This document shows, one piece after another, positions 34,399-42,595 of a DNA stretch of 64,000 bases (the first letter of the stretch is position 1; each line of letters starts with the position of its first letter). A program made the position numbers and the translations under genes. The notes beneath the pieces were generated by a model. That model was given only the letters and a program-made list of their open reading frames with translations, was not told where the DNA came from and ran no database searches. The stretch is from Pontibacillus chungwhensis BH030062 (GTDB taxonomy: Bacteria > Bacillota > Bacilli > Bacillales > BH030062): positions 1 through 64,000 of the forward strand of contig NZ_AVBG01000014.1 of NCBI RefSeq assembly GCF_000770675.1, in the 5' to 3' direction.

Positions 34399-36476
34399 AT
34401 GGATCATGAACATCATCAACATTCTGGTAAAGAACACGAAGATCACGAAGGACATGATGAACACGAAGGCCACGAAGGACATGATGAACACGAAGGCCAC
34501 GAAGGACATGATGAACACGAAGGCCACGATCATCACGATCACGGGGCCATGGTTGAAGATTTCAAGAAGCGTTTCTATATCTCTTTACTTGTAACAATCC
34601 CTATATTGCTTCTTTCTCCCATGATTCAAGATTTTATTGGGTTGGAGTGGAGCTTTCCGTATGACCAATACGTATTATTCGCTTTAGCTACATTTGTGTT
34701 TTTCTATGGAGGTCTTCCTTTTCTGACAGGAGCTAAAGATGAATTAAAACAGAAGAACCCAGGTATGATGACCTTGATTGGTCTAGCTATAGCTGTAGCC
34801 TATCTGTACAGTTCTCTTGTTGTATTTGGTCTTGAAGGGCGCAACTTCTTCTGGGAATTAGCGACACTTGTTGATATAATGCTGCTCGGTCATTGGATTG
34901 AAATGAAGTCTGTAATGGGCGCATCCAATGCGTTAGAAGAGTTGGTTAAGCTCATGCCAAATGAAGCCCATAAGGTAGATGAAGATGGGAATGTGGAGGA
35001 TGTAGAGGTTTCTGAGTTACAAACTGGAGATCATGTCCTCGTCAAACCTGGTGAGAAGATCCCTGTAGACGGAAAATCATCGATGGAAAGACAACAATCG
35101 ATGAATCGATGCTTACCGGTGAATCCGTCCCTGTTGAAAAGGGTGAAGGGGAAGAGGCCATCGGAGGAGCAGTCAACCAAGAAGGTTCAGTGACCATCGA
35201 GGTTAAAAAGACGGGCGACGATACGTATTTATCCCAGGTGATCAACTTAGTTAAAGAAGCACAGGAATCAAAGTCCAAAACACAAGATATTTCCAACCGT
35301 GCAGCGAAATGGTTGTTTTACTTAGCGCTAGGAAGCGGACTTCTTACATTTATTATATGGTTGGCTCTTGGATATTCGTTGGACGTAGCAATGGAGCGAA
35401 TGGTAACGGTCATGGTCATCACTTGCCCCCATGCACTTGGATTAGCAGCCCCACTCGTTGTTGCGGTTTCAACATCCATTTCAGCGAAGAAGGGACTTTT
35501 AATTCGAAATCGTGCCAACTTTGAAGGGGCAAGAGAGCTAAATGCAGTCGTGTTTGATAAGACAGGTACATTAACGAAAGGCGAATTTGGCGTCACGGAC
35601 ATTATTCCATTAGAGGGTCATGACGAACAAGAGGTCTTACAATGGGCTGCCTCTCTTGAGCAAAATTCTGAACACCCTCTTGCAACGGGGATGGTAGAGA
35701 AGGCCAAGAAAGATTCGGTATCCCTGAAGTCGATTGAAGAGTTCGAATCGATGACTGGGAAAGGCTTGAGAGGTACAGTAGAAGGCAATGAAGTAAATGT
35801 GGTTAGCCCAGGATATGTGAATGACCACAATTATTCATACGATCAGGATGCTTTCGCTGATATGTCTGAACAAGGAAAAACCGTTGTCTTTGTACTTGTA
35901 AATGAAGAGCTCATAGGTATGATTGCATTAGCAGATATCGTGAGAGAAGATGCCAAAGAGGCCATTGAATCGTTGAAAGAGTTAGATGTCCACTCGATTA
36001 TGCTAACTGGTGACAATCAAAAAGTAGCGGATTGGGTGGCTGAACAACTAGGCATTGATGAGGTGTATGCAGAAGTTCTACCGGATCAAAAAGCTGAACA
36101 AGTGAAAAAGATTAAAGAAAAGGGTTGGAAGGTTGCCATGACGGGCGATGGTGTTAATGATGCCCCTGCCTTAGCAACAGCCGATCTTGGAGTAGCCATT
36201 GGAACGGGGACCGATGTTGCTATGGAATCAGCTGATATTGTTCTCGTTAAAAGTAATCCAAAAGACGTTGTTTCTATTATGGAACTATCCAGGAAGACCT
36301 ATAGGAAGATGATTCAAAACTTATGGTGGGCGGCTGGTTACAATATTCTAGCGATCCCTTTAGCAGCTGGTGTACTAGCACCAATTGGCATCCTATTAAG
36401 TCCGGCTGTAGGAGCGGTTCTAATGAGCTTAAGTACAGTTGTAGTTGCGATAAATGCTAAATTGTTAAAAGCTTAA
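34399..36476 (+). pseudogene. copB: CopB-type copper-translocating P-type ATPase, frameshifted
   Basis: Two frames together encode a full P1B ATPase of about 692 residues. The first (from 34399) has a His-rich head, membrane helices and the start of the actuator domain up to KIPVDGK. The second continues with the equivalents of TIDESMLTGESVPVEKGEG, then CPH in the metal-transport helix (ITCPHALGLAAPLVV), DKTGTLT, SEHPLATGM, and MTGDGVNDAPALA. CPH plus a His-rich N-terminus marks the P1B-3 (CopB) group that exports Cu(II)/Cu(I) or Ag. The frames join if one A is added to the AAAA at 35073-35076. Either a homopolymer sequencing error or a true, possibly phase-variable, loss of function. Confidence 0.85.
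34447..34527 (+). repeat. Three 27-bp tandem repeats in copB
   Basis: Three identical 27-bp units (34447-34473, 34474-34500, 34501-34527) encode EGHDEHEGH three times. They form the His-rich metal-binding head of the ATPase. Identity at DNA level suggests recent expansion and a variable copy number. Confidence 0.9.
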
Positions 36477-36481
36477 GATGT

Positions 36482-36517
36482 AAAAGTCAGGGCATATTGC
36501 TCTGACTTTTTTATTTT
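36482..36517 (+). terminator. Rho-independent terminator of copB
   Basis: Stem AAAAGTCAG / CTGACTTTT with an 11-base loop, followed by TTATTTTG. Confidence 0.8.
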
Positions 36518-36539
36518 GTCACCGGATGTTTATAGGATC

Positions 36540-36571
36540 TGCACCTTTCTTGCACATTTCACGGCTATAGT
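36540..36571 (+). promoter_or_regulatory. Direct-repeat site 3 of the putative copper regulon, with -10 box
   Basis: TGCACCTTTCT at 36540 and TGCACATTTCA at 36551 (11-bp period), then TATAGT at 36566, 15 bases after the start of the second unit. The gene start is 41 bases after the -10 box. Confidence 0.6.
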
Positions 36572-36611
36572 ACGGTTGGGGGTACATAAATAACTAGAAA
36601 GGATGAAAGAT

Positions 36612-38111
36612 ATGAAAAAAATCACCATTCCTATTTTATTTGGGGCAGGAATCATCTTAATCGGGATGTGGGCTTTCCTGAAGTTTCAAGATGGCTCAGA
36701 AAGTGCTGCCTCTCTACTGAATGAAGCAGAAGGGAAGAGTATTGTAGATTTAAAAGGTGATGATCAAACTGGGCATCCCGTTAAGACATTTGATATAACC
36801 GCCTCTGAAAAACAATGGCAAATTAACCAGGATAAAAGCGTTCAAGCCTGGACATATAATCAATCCGTTCCTGGTCAGGAAATACGGGTTCAGGAAGGAG
36901 ACTATGTAAAGGTTCATTTAAAGAATGACTTAGATGTTCCCGTCACTATTCACTGGCATGGTGTTGTATTACCAAATAAAATGGACGGGGTTCCGGGGAT
37001 AACGCAGGACGCTGTTCTACCGGGGGAAGAGTTCACCTATGAATTTTTAGCAGATAACCCGGGGACTTACTGGTATCACTCTCATCAGCACAGCTCTAAG
37101 CAAGTGGACAAAGGATTGTATGGAGCCTTCATTGTTGAAGAAGACCAGACAAATTATAGTCAAGATCACACGTTTATTTTAGACGAATGGGCGATTAATA
37201 GTGAGAAACAAAGTATTACAAATATGGGCAGTATGATGACAGGCGGAATGTCAGGAGACGGAGAAGCCGACACGAAAGCCATGTACGATACATTGACCAT
37301 TAACGGCAAGAATGGAAGTTCTTTAAGTCCGATCGACATAAAAGAAGGGGAGTCAGCCAGACTTCGATTTGTAAATGCGGGCTACCAAACCCATGTTGTC
37401 CAATTCACAGATCAAATGCGCGTCATAGCTGTGGATGGGGAAGACGTAACGAGTAATGAACAGCAATCAAAGTTAGAAATTGCCCCAGGCGAGAGGATCG
37501 ATGTGGAATGGAAAAACGAAGGTGGATCTATAAGCTTACTGTCACAGTCTGAAGGCACAAACGATGTAACGATTCCTCTCAGTGATGAAGGTTCCCAGAT
37601 GACAGGTGAACAAGAAGAATCAAGTGGAGGACTCGCAAGTGGGACTAGCTATGAGAGTAAAGAGCTACTATTTGATAAAACACCCGAGAACCCTGACGTA
37701 ACATATGAGATGAACCTCAACATGGGCATGAACATGGGAGAAGGTATGGTATTCCAAATTAACGAAGACACCTTCCCAGACACCCCACCGATTCAAGTGG
37801 AAGAAGGGGATCTCGTTAAGGTAGAGCTAAAAAACACTGGCATGCTCAACCACCCCATGCACCTCCATGGCCACAGATTTCAGGTCGTCTCTAAAAATGG
37901 AAAGAAATTAAACAACCCAATTGTCAAAGACCTCATAAACGTAAAACCAGGGGAAACCTATGAAGTCTATTTTAAAGCCAATAACAAAGGCGAATGGCTC
38001 TTCCACTGTCACGACAACAACCATGCAGATCGCGGAATGGTAACCATCGTCGATTACAAAAGTGTTTACTCTCCATTTGAAATAGGGAGAGGGACGAAGA
38101 ACGCTCCTTAA
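36612..38111 (+). CDS. Multicopper oxidase
   Basis: The 499-aa protein has an N-terminal signal anchor (about 6-22) and three cupredoxin domains. All copper motifs are visible: IHWHGVVLPNKMDG and TYWYHSHQHS early, HPMHLHGHRFQVV and WLFHCHDNNHADRGM at the C-terminus, supplying type 1, 2 and 3 ligands with an axial Met. CueO/CopA-like oxidases turn Cu(I) into less toxic Cu(II) outside the cell. Met-rich NMGMNMGEGM at about 370-380 fits a cuprous oxidase. The ATG at 36612 lies nine bases after AAAGG, the same leader layout as the gene at 30162. A probable direct target of the two-component system. Confidence 0.93.
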   Translation: MKKITIPILFGAGIILIGMWAFLKFQDGSESAASLLNEAEGKSIVDLKGDDQTGHPVKTFDITASEKQWQINQDKSVQAWTYNQSVPGQEIRVQEGDYVKVHLKNDLDVPVTIHWHGVVLPNKMDGVPGITQDAVLPGEEFTYEFLADNPGTYWYHSHQHSSKQVDKGLYGAFIVEEDQTNYSQDHTFILDEWAINSEKQSITNMGSMMTGGMSGDGEADTKAMYDTLTINGKNGSSLSPIDIKEGESARLRFVNAGYQTHVVQFTDQMRVIAVDGEDVTSNEQQSKLEIAPGERIDVEWKNEGGSISLLSQSEGTNDVTIPLSDEGSQMTGEQEESSGGLASGTSYESKELLFDKTPENPDVTYEMNLNMGMNMGEGMVFQINEDTFPDTPPIQVEEGDLVKVELKNTGMLNHPMHLHGHRFQVVSKNGKKLNNPIVKDLINVKPGETYEVYFKANNKGEWLFHCHDNNHADRGMVTIVDYKSVYSPFEIGRGTKNAP

Positions 38112-38255
38112 TAGACGTTCTATATGTAATGTGACAGAAAGAGGAGCTTATAGATCCGTTACTATAAAAGTGCATGGGGTGGATGTAGGGCAACGCCATT
38201 TCCTGGGGGGATTTGAACGGTCTCGAGGATTTTAAAGCTTTCCTTTCTATATATG

Positions 38256-38439
38256 GCATGTTTCCGTTTCTCTTATATGGAAAAGGTGGGCCTGGAAACT
38301 GCGAGACTCCCGTGGGAAGAAGAGTCTAGGTGAGACCCCGGAGGACGGCTTGCCGGCCGAGGAGGCTCACCAACTCCCCACAGGAAAGCGAGTGGTTTCC
38401 AGGCCCACCTTACACTCAATTCAAGCTAACGGAAACATT
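38256..38439. repeat. Family E long palindrome, copy 3
   Basis: About 184 bp bounded by TTTCCGT and ACGGAAA. AAGGTGGGCCTGGAAACT pairs with GGTTTCCAGGCCCACCTT. The core has GCGAGACTCCCGTGGG and GGAAAGCGAG. It lies between the oxidase and the copper-storage gene. Confidence 0.75.
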
Positions 38440-38495
38440 CTCTCAGTTTCGAGTTTTATGTAATAGCATGAAGTTTTTTCATCAACTTTCAAAAA

Positions 38496-38527
38496 TGCAC
38501 AAGTTCTGCACATTTTCTGGGCATAAC
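38496..38527 (+). promoter_or_regulatory. Direct-repeat site 4 of the putative copper regulon, with -10 box
   Basis: TGCACAAGTTC at 38496 and TGCACATTTTC at 38507 (11-bp period), then a -10-like CATAAC at 38522, again 15 bases after the start of the second unit. It is the best match of the four sites. Confidence 0.6.
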
Positions 38528-38561
38528 ATTTATGTAAAACAAATTAAAGGAGTGATTCGTA

Positions 38562-38891
38562 ATGGCACACCAAACTCATCAAGAGGCCATTAAAGCGTTA
38601 CATGAATGTATGGAGGCTTGCAATCATTGTTATGATGCTTGTCTAAAAGAAGATGACTTAAACGGTATGAGAGACTGTATCCGTCTTGATCGCGAGTGTG
38701 CAGACATTTGTGCATACTTAGAACAAGCAATTACAAGAGGTACTCCGTTTGTTTCAGAACTAGCACAAGCTTGTGCAGCGATTTGCGAGCGTTGTGGTGA
38801 AGAGTGCAAAAAGCATGACCATAAGCATTGTCAAGACTGTGCAGATGCATGTTTCAAATGTGCAGATGCTTGTAAGAAATTAATCGCATAA
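38562..38891 (+). CDS. Four-helix-bundle copper-storage protein (Csp, DUF326)
   Basis: The 109-aa protein contains 16 cysteines arranged on helices as C-x3-C, C-x2-C and similar spacings (HECMEACNHCYDAC, CADIC, ACAAICERCGEEC, HCQDCADACFKCADAC). This is the Csp pattern, in which a four-helix bundle lined by Cys binds many Cu(I) ions. There is no signal peptide, so it fits the cytosolic Csp3/YhjQ type. The ATG follows GGAGTG. The upstream direct-repeat site links it to the copper two-component system. Confidence 0.93.
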   Translation: MAHQTHQEAIKALHECMEACNHCYDACLKEDDLNGMRDCIRLDRECADICAYLEQAITRGTPFVSELAQACAAICERCGEECKKHDHKHCQDCADACFKCADACKKLIA

Positions 38892-38904
38892 GTAGAACTT
38901 CCTT

Positions 38905-38942
38905 GAGCACCCACCTTTTACTAAAAAGGTGGGTGCTCTATT
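38905..38942 (+). terminator. Rho-independent terminator of the csp gene
   Basis: A 15-bp stem GAGCACCCACCTTTT / AAAAGGTGGGTGCTC followed by TATTTG. Confidence 0.85.
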
Positions 38943-39004
38943 TGTTTTTCTGATATAATAATGTTATAGTGGGAACACGTCACATAAAAGAGGAGTTTTC
39001 ATCC

Positions 39005-39238
39005 ATGGAACTACTTCAGTTCTTGAAAGATGAAGGGTACTCCGAGACGATCGTCCACGATCAACAGAGTAGACCGATTTATTACAATTTGAATGATATA
39101 AGTGACGATATGCAGCTTTACTCTACGTTAAACATTCAGCCTGTTCGAATTGAATATTTCCCCTTCGACGCTAGACCGTATTTTGTCAGTGTAGAAGAGA
39201 GTCGCAAACAGATTATTTATGTTCAAAAAGGCAAATAA
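39005..39238 (+). CDS. Small conserved protein, paralogue of 10767-10994 (77 aa)
   Basis: The product begins MELLQFLKDEGYSE and contains IQPVRIEYFPFDARPYFV. It aligns along its whole length with the 75-aa product at 10767-10994. The C-terminus (EESRKQIIYVQKGK) is basic. The ATG at 39005 follows GAGGAG; the upstream in-frame start lacks a site. No signal or membrane segment. Function unknown. Confidence 0.75.
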   Translation: MELLQFLKDEGYSETIVHDQQSRPIYYNLNDISDDMQLYSTLNIQPVRIEYFPFDARPYFVSVEESRKQIIYVQKGK

Positions 39239-39444
39239 GATAAAAAAGAAAAAGTAAGAAGGGCCCCCTTCTTCCATTCAAACCATCAACAATCTAAAAG
39301 TAGAGTCTGACAGACACTCCCCCTCAACAAGGCTTTTGCAGGTTGTTGGTGCTAATTTGTTTACCGAAAATCTCCTTCCTATATTAAATCTTCAACACTA
39401 ATTTTCCATATTTACTTAAACTAATTGAAAACAACAAACCGCTT

Positions 39445-39580
39445 TAAAGAATTAGGAATGTGAGCTTTCTTATAGATACAACGCTTTAAAGCGAAGGTTT
39501 CGCTGCTGAGGTCGGTGTGGAACCGAGCGATGGAATAATAAGGAACACCCTGGTCTTCGCGGCCAGGGTGTTTTTTTATG
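39445..39580 (+). ncRNA. Candidate small RNA with terminator
   Basis: In a 750-base gene-free stretch, three hairpins occur in a row: AGCGAA-GGT-TTCGCT (39490-39504), TCGGT-GTGGA-ACCGA (39512-39526), and a strong terminator AACACCCTGG / CCAGGGTGTT followed by TTTTTTT (39544-39577). The nearest plus-strand gene ends 300 bases upstream and has its own GC-rich hairpin, so the terminator seems to close a separate transcript. No protein frame. The 5' end is not defined. I do not recognise the RNA; a T-box is unlikely because the conserved GGTGGNACC core is absent. Confidence 0.3.
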
Positions 39581-39609
39581 TGTTTTGAGGAGGTCGTATG
39601 GTGGGGATG

Positions 39610-39825
39610 GGTGGGTGCTCAGTGACCTTTTCGACTGATTATGTGGTCAAAAGGTAAGGGAGAGGCTTGATCAGTGACGTTTTCACCGGCTGAAAGGCTT
39701 AAAAGGTCATAGAAGGGCCCGTTCTCTTACCTTTTTACAGACAAATGATCATAAAAGGTAAGAGAGCGTTTTGATCAGTGGCCTTTTTGATAAGAATCCC
39801 TTCCAAAAGGTCAGCGATCATTCTC
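39610..39825. repeat. Family C-related AAAAGGTAAGRGA modules
   Basis: The motif AAAAGGTAAG.GAG with a following TGATCAGTGaCSTTTT occurs three times in both orientations (about 39653, 39706, 39755), along with AAAAGGTCA variants. The same wording is found in the composite repeats at 57.6, 61.0 and 63.4 kb. Confidence 0.5.
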
Positions 39826-39897
39826 CGGTTTCACGCTGAAAAGGGTGGCAAGGTTAAAGGTGGGGGATTAGCCTCTGATATGAAGATTTTACATTTG

Positions 39898-39937
39898 TAT
39901 ATAAGCATTGACTTATATAAACGGATGCTTATATAAT
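39898..39937 (+). promoter_or_regulatory. ars promoter with inverted-repeat operator
   Basis: TTGACT (39908-39913), an 18-bp spacer and TATAAT (39932-39937) form the promoter. An 11-bp inverted repeat TATATAAGCAT (39898-39908) / ATGCTTATATA (39925-39935) overlaps both boxes, as expected for an ArsR operator that blocks polymerase. Confidence 0.65.
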
Positions 39938-39987
39938 GTTGTTGGTTAAAAGAAATACATATCAAACGGTGTCAGGAGGTGAGGTAC

Positions 39988-40332
39988 ATGAATCAAACGC
40001 TTTTATCGGTCGAGGAAACGTCTAGAGTGCTGAAGTTATTAGGAGACCAGACTCGTCTTACGATTGTCGGGCTTATTAAGGATACGGAGTGCTGTGTGTG
40101 CGAACTTGTCGAGATTCTAGAGATGTCGCAGCCTTCCATTAGCCAGCATTTGAGGAAACTGCGCGATGCTGGGATTGTGAAGGAGAAACGGAAGGGGCAC
40201 TGGATGTTTTATGCCTTGAATGAGGATCATGCTGCTTTTGATTTAATCTCACGTATTCTAGAACACATGCCAGATCAGAAGGAGAAGATTGTCGCTCTTG
40301 AGCAATCTGGTAAACGTATTGTGTGTGAGTAG
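39988..40332 (+). CDS. arsR: ArsR family arsenite-responsive repressor
   Basis: The 114-aa winged-helix protein has VLKLLGDQTRLTIVGLI (helix 1-2), the metal motif DTECCVCELVEIL with Cys35, Cys36 and Cys38 on the first DNA-binding helix, and QPSISQHLRKLRDAGIV as recognition helix. That cysteine motif is the As(III)/Sb(III) sensor of classical ArsR. It represses the operon until arsenite binds. The ATG at 39988 follows AGGAGG at 8-bp spacing; the upstream GTG is rejected. First gene of arsR-arsB-small ORF-arsC. Confidence 0.95.
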   Translation: MNQTLLSVEETSRVLKLLGDQTRLTIVGLIKDTECCVCELVEILEMSQPSISQHLRKLRDAGIVKEKRKGHWMFYALNEDHAAFDLISRILEHMPDQKEKIVALEQSGKRIVCE

Positions 40333-40347
40333 GAGGAGTTTAAGAGA

Positions 40348-41640
40348 ATGGATGTAGGAATTGCTGTCGCCATATTCCTCATTACGCTTGTCTTTGTCAT
40401 CTGGCAGCCGAAGAACCTTGGCATCGGCTGGACCGCATGTGCGGGCGCGATTGTGGCATTAGTGGCAGGCGTTGTTGATTTTGGTGACGTTGCAACCGTG
40501 ACAGGCATTGTGTGGAATGCGACCTTAGCGTTTATTGCCATTATTATTATTTCATTAATCTTAGATGAAATTGGATTTTTCGAATGGGCCGCCCTTCATA
40601 TGGCTCGTCTGTCAAACGGGAATGGACTGAAAATGTTTATCTTAATATCGGTGCTTGGAGCAGGAGTAGCCGCGCTTTTCGCCAATGATGGTGCAGCGCT
40701 AATCTTAACACCGATTGTGCTTGCGATGGTGCGGGCACTGAACTTTGAGGAGAGAAAGATCTTTCCTTTCATTATGGCAAGTGGATTTATCGCGGATACG
40801 ACGTCGCTCCCGCTTGTAGTGAGTAACCTTGTGAATATCGTATCTGCTGACTTTTTTGATATCGGATTTATCGAATATGCGTCGCGCATGATTATTCCGA
40901 ATATGTTCTCGCTTGTCGCCAGTATTCTTGTGCTGTTCTTGTATTTCCGAAAAGATATCCCTCGTAAATACGATGTTACTCAGTTGCGTGAACCGAAAGA
41001 GGCGATTCAGGATCACACGATGTTCCGCCTGTCCTGGTGGGTACTTGCGGTACTCTTAGCTGGTTACTTCGCCAGTGAGTTCTTGAGCGTTCCGGTATCG
41101 ATTATCGCAGGAATTGTCGCGATCTTCTTCTTACTAATGGCACGTAGAAGTTCGGTTGTCGAAACTGGAAAAGTCGTCAAAGGAGCACCATGGGCGATTG
41201 TGTTCTTCTCAATCGGAATGTATGTCGTAGTGTATGGCCTTCGTAACGTTGGATTGACTGACGTGTTAGCGAGCGTCATTGAAGCGGCTGCTGATCAAGG
41301 GCTGTTCGTCGGGACAGTAGCGATGGGCTTCATTGCAGCTATATTGTCTTCTGTTATGAATAACATGCCAACCGTTATGATTGACGCGATTGCCATCGCT
41401 GATTCGAATGCGACCGGCATTATGAAAGAAGGACTTATCTATGCGAACGTAATCGGAAGTGACTTAGGTCCGAAGATTACACCAATTGGATCTCTTGCCA
41501 CGCTTTTATGGCTACACGTTCTGTCGCAAAAAGGCGTGAAGATCTCGTGGGGGTACTACTTCAAGATTGGAATTATCCTAACGGTGCCAACGCTATTCAT
41601 TACGCTAGTAGGACTGTATCTCACGTTGTTATTGCTGTAA
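40348..41640 (+). CDS. arsB: Arsenite efflux transporter
   Basis: The 430-aa protein has about twelve membrane helices and is collinear with the ArsB/SLC13-like permeases. [59 protein letters not shown] and [21 protein letters not shown] are recognisable ArsB blocks. It extrudes arsenite driven by proton motive force. No ArsA ATPase is present. It is 15 bases after arsR with GGAGGAG upstream. Confidence 0.95.
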   Translation: MDVGIAVAIFLITLVFVIWQPKNLGIGWTACAGAIVALVAGVVDFGDVATVTGIVWNATLAFIAIIIISLILDEIGFFEWAALHMARLSNGNGLKMFILISVLGAGVAALFANDGAALILTPIVLAMVRALNFEERKIFPFIMASGFIADTTSLPLVVSNLVNIVSADFFDIGFIEYASRMIIPNMFSLVASILVLFLYFRKDIPRKYDVTQLREPKEAIQDHTMFRLSWWVLAVLLAGYFASEFLSVPVSIIAGIVAIFFLLMARRSSVVETGKVVKGAPWAIVFFSIGMYVVVYGLRNVGLTDVLASVIEAAADQGLFVGTVAMGFIAAILSSVMNNMPTVMIDAIAIADSNATGIMKEGLIYANVIGSDLGPKITPIGSLATLLWLHVLSQKGVKISWGYYFKIGIILTVPTLFITLVGLYLTLLLL

Positions 41641-41667
41641 GTCATGACTCTTATATAGGAGAAAAGA

Positions 41668-41817
41668 ATGCCATTCGTTATACTCGTTTCATTCGTATTA
41701 TTCATCTATTTAACATTTAAAGTACACCATCTAGGAACGATGCTAAAACAGCAACAGAAAGACCAAGAGGAGATTAAGTCTCTGCTAAAAATAATTATTA
41801 AAAACAATGAGAAATAA
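41668..41817 (+). CDS. Small membrane protein within the ars operon (49 aa)
   Basis: An ATG after TATAGGAG starts a frame encoding [20 protein letters not shown] and then a charged helix ([20 protein letters not shown]...NNEK). One membrane helix is followed by a short coiled-coil-like tail. It sits 27 bases after arsB and 14 bases before arsC, all in the same direction, so it should be co-transcribed. It resembles the layout of DUF4083-type small proteins. A role in arsenic resistance is unproven. Confidence 0.65.
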   Translation: MPFVILVSFVLFIYLTFKVHHLGTMLKQQQKDQEEIKSLLKIIIKNNEK

Positions 41818-41831
41818 AAGGAGCAATCAAC

Positions 41832-42257
41832 ATGACGAACCAAAAACCCGTTCTATACTTCTTATGCACAGGAAACTCTTGCCGCAGCCAGATGGCTGAA
41901 GCGTGGGGCAAACATTATCTAGGTGACACTTGGGACGTAAAGAGTGCTGGTATTGAGGCGCACGGCCTGAACCCAAATGCGGTAAAAGCGATGAAAGAAG
42001 TCGATATGGACATCACCGATCAAACATCAGACATCATCGACCCAGAAATCCTAAATAACGCTGAATTTGTCGTAACCCTTTGTGGAGATGCAAACGACAA
42101 ATGCCCAATGACACCAGCTCACGTTCGCCGTGAACACTGGGGCTTCGACGACCCAGCCAAAGCAGAAGGAACAGAAGAAGAGAAATGGTCATTCTTCCAG
42201 CGCGTCCGCGGCGAAATTGGCGAGCGTATTAAGCGTTTTGCTGAGACAGGGGAATAA
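41832..42257 (+). CDS. arsC: Arsenate reductase, thioredoxin-dependent
   Basis: The 141-aa enzyme reduces arsenate to arsenite with thioredoxin. It has the low-molecular-weight phosphatase loop Cys12-TGNSC-Arg18 and the resolving cysteines Cys84 and Cys91 ([12 protein letters not shown]), the triple-cysteine relay of the Staphylococcus/Bacillus type. [17 protein letters not shown] carries the conserved Asp-Pro. Ribosome binding site AAAGGAG. Last gene of the ars operon; the terminator follows at 42331. Confidence 0.96.
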   Translation: MTNQKPVLYFLCTGNSCRSQMAEAWGKHYLGDTWDVKSAGIEAHGLNPNAVKAMKEVDMDITDQTSDIIDPEILNNAEFVVTLCGDANDKCPMTPAHVRREHWGFDDPAKAEGTEEEKWSFFQRVRGEIGERIKRFAETGE

Positions 42258-42330
42258 GAGTTAAGGAAAAGTCTAAAAGAAAGTAGTTCAGTTTAGCTGA
42301 ACAAACATATGGAATAGCATATGAAGAAGG

Positions 42331-42362
42331 AGACCAAATCTTAAAAGATTTGGTCTTTTTAT
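42331..42362 (+). terminator. Rho-independent terminator of the ars operon
   Basis: A 12-bp perfect stem AGACCAAATCTT / AAGATTTGGTCT followed by TTTTATAT. Confidence 0.85.
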
Positions 42363-42514
42363 ATATCAACATTTATTAGGTGTTAACACTGGAACTGTCA
42401 TAAAGAGTTAAAACTTAGATAATATAACGCCAATAGCTAAATTGAAAGTTCTAATATGGAAAGTGATGAATTGTTATTTTATGTTAAAATTGAAGTAGAG
42501 TTGGTGAAGGAATC

Positions 42515-42575
42515 TACTTAAACTAACGGGGCAGTTTTGTTGAAGAAGATTGTTGAATTGATATTAAATGTAATT
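42515..42575 (+). repeat. Family D intergenic repeat, copy 1
   Basis: TAAACTAACGGGGCAGTTTTG followed by TTGAAGAAGATTG. It is the first of about seven related sequences that follow or precede each small gene up to 45.5 kb. The best form is CTAACGGGTGCGATTGTTGA plus AGAAGAG. Confidence 0.55.
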
Positions 42576-42595
42576 TAAAAGTTTTGGGAGGAAGT

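Noticed and set aside
34447-34527. CRISPR-like array
   Set aside because: The three identical units are contiguous with no spacers and lie in frame within copB.
39445-39580. T-box or SRP-type RNA
   Set aside because: The conserved T-box core and any aminoacyl-tRNA synthetase downstream are missing, and SRP landmarks are absent; kept only as an unnamed RNA candidate.
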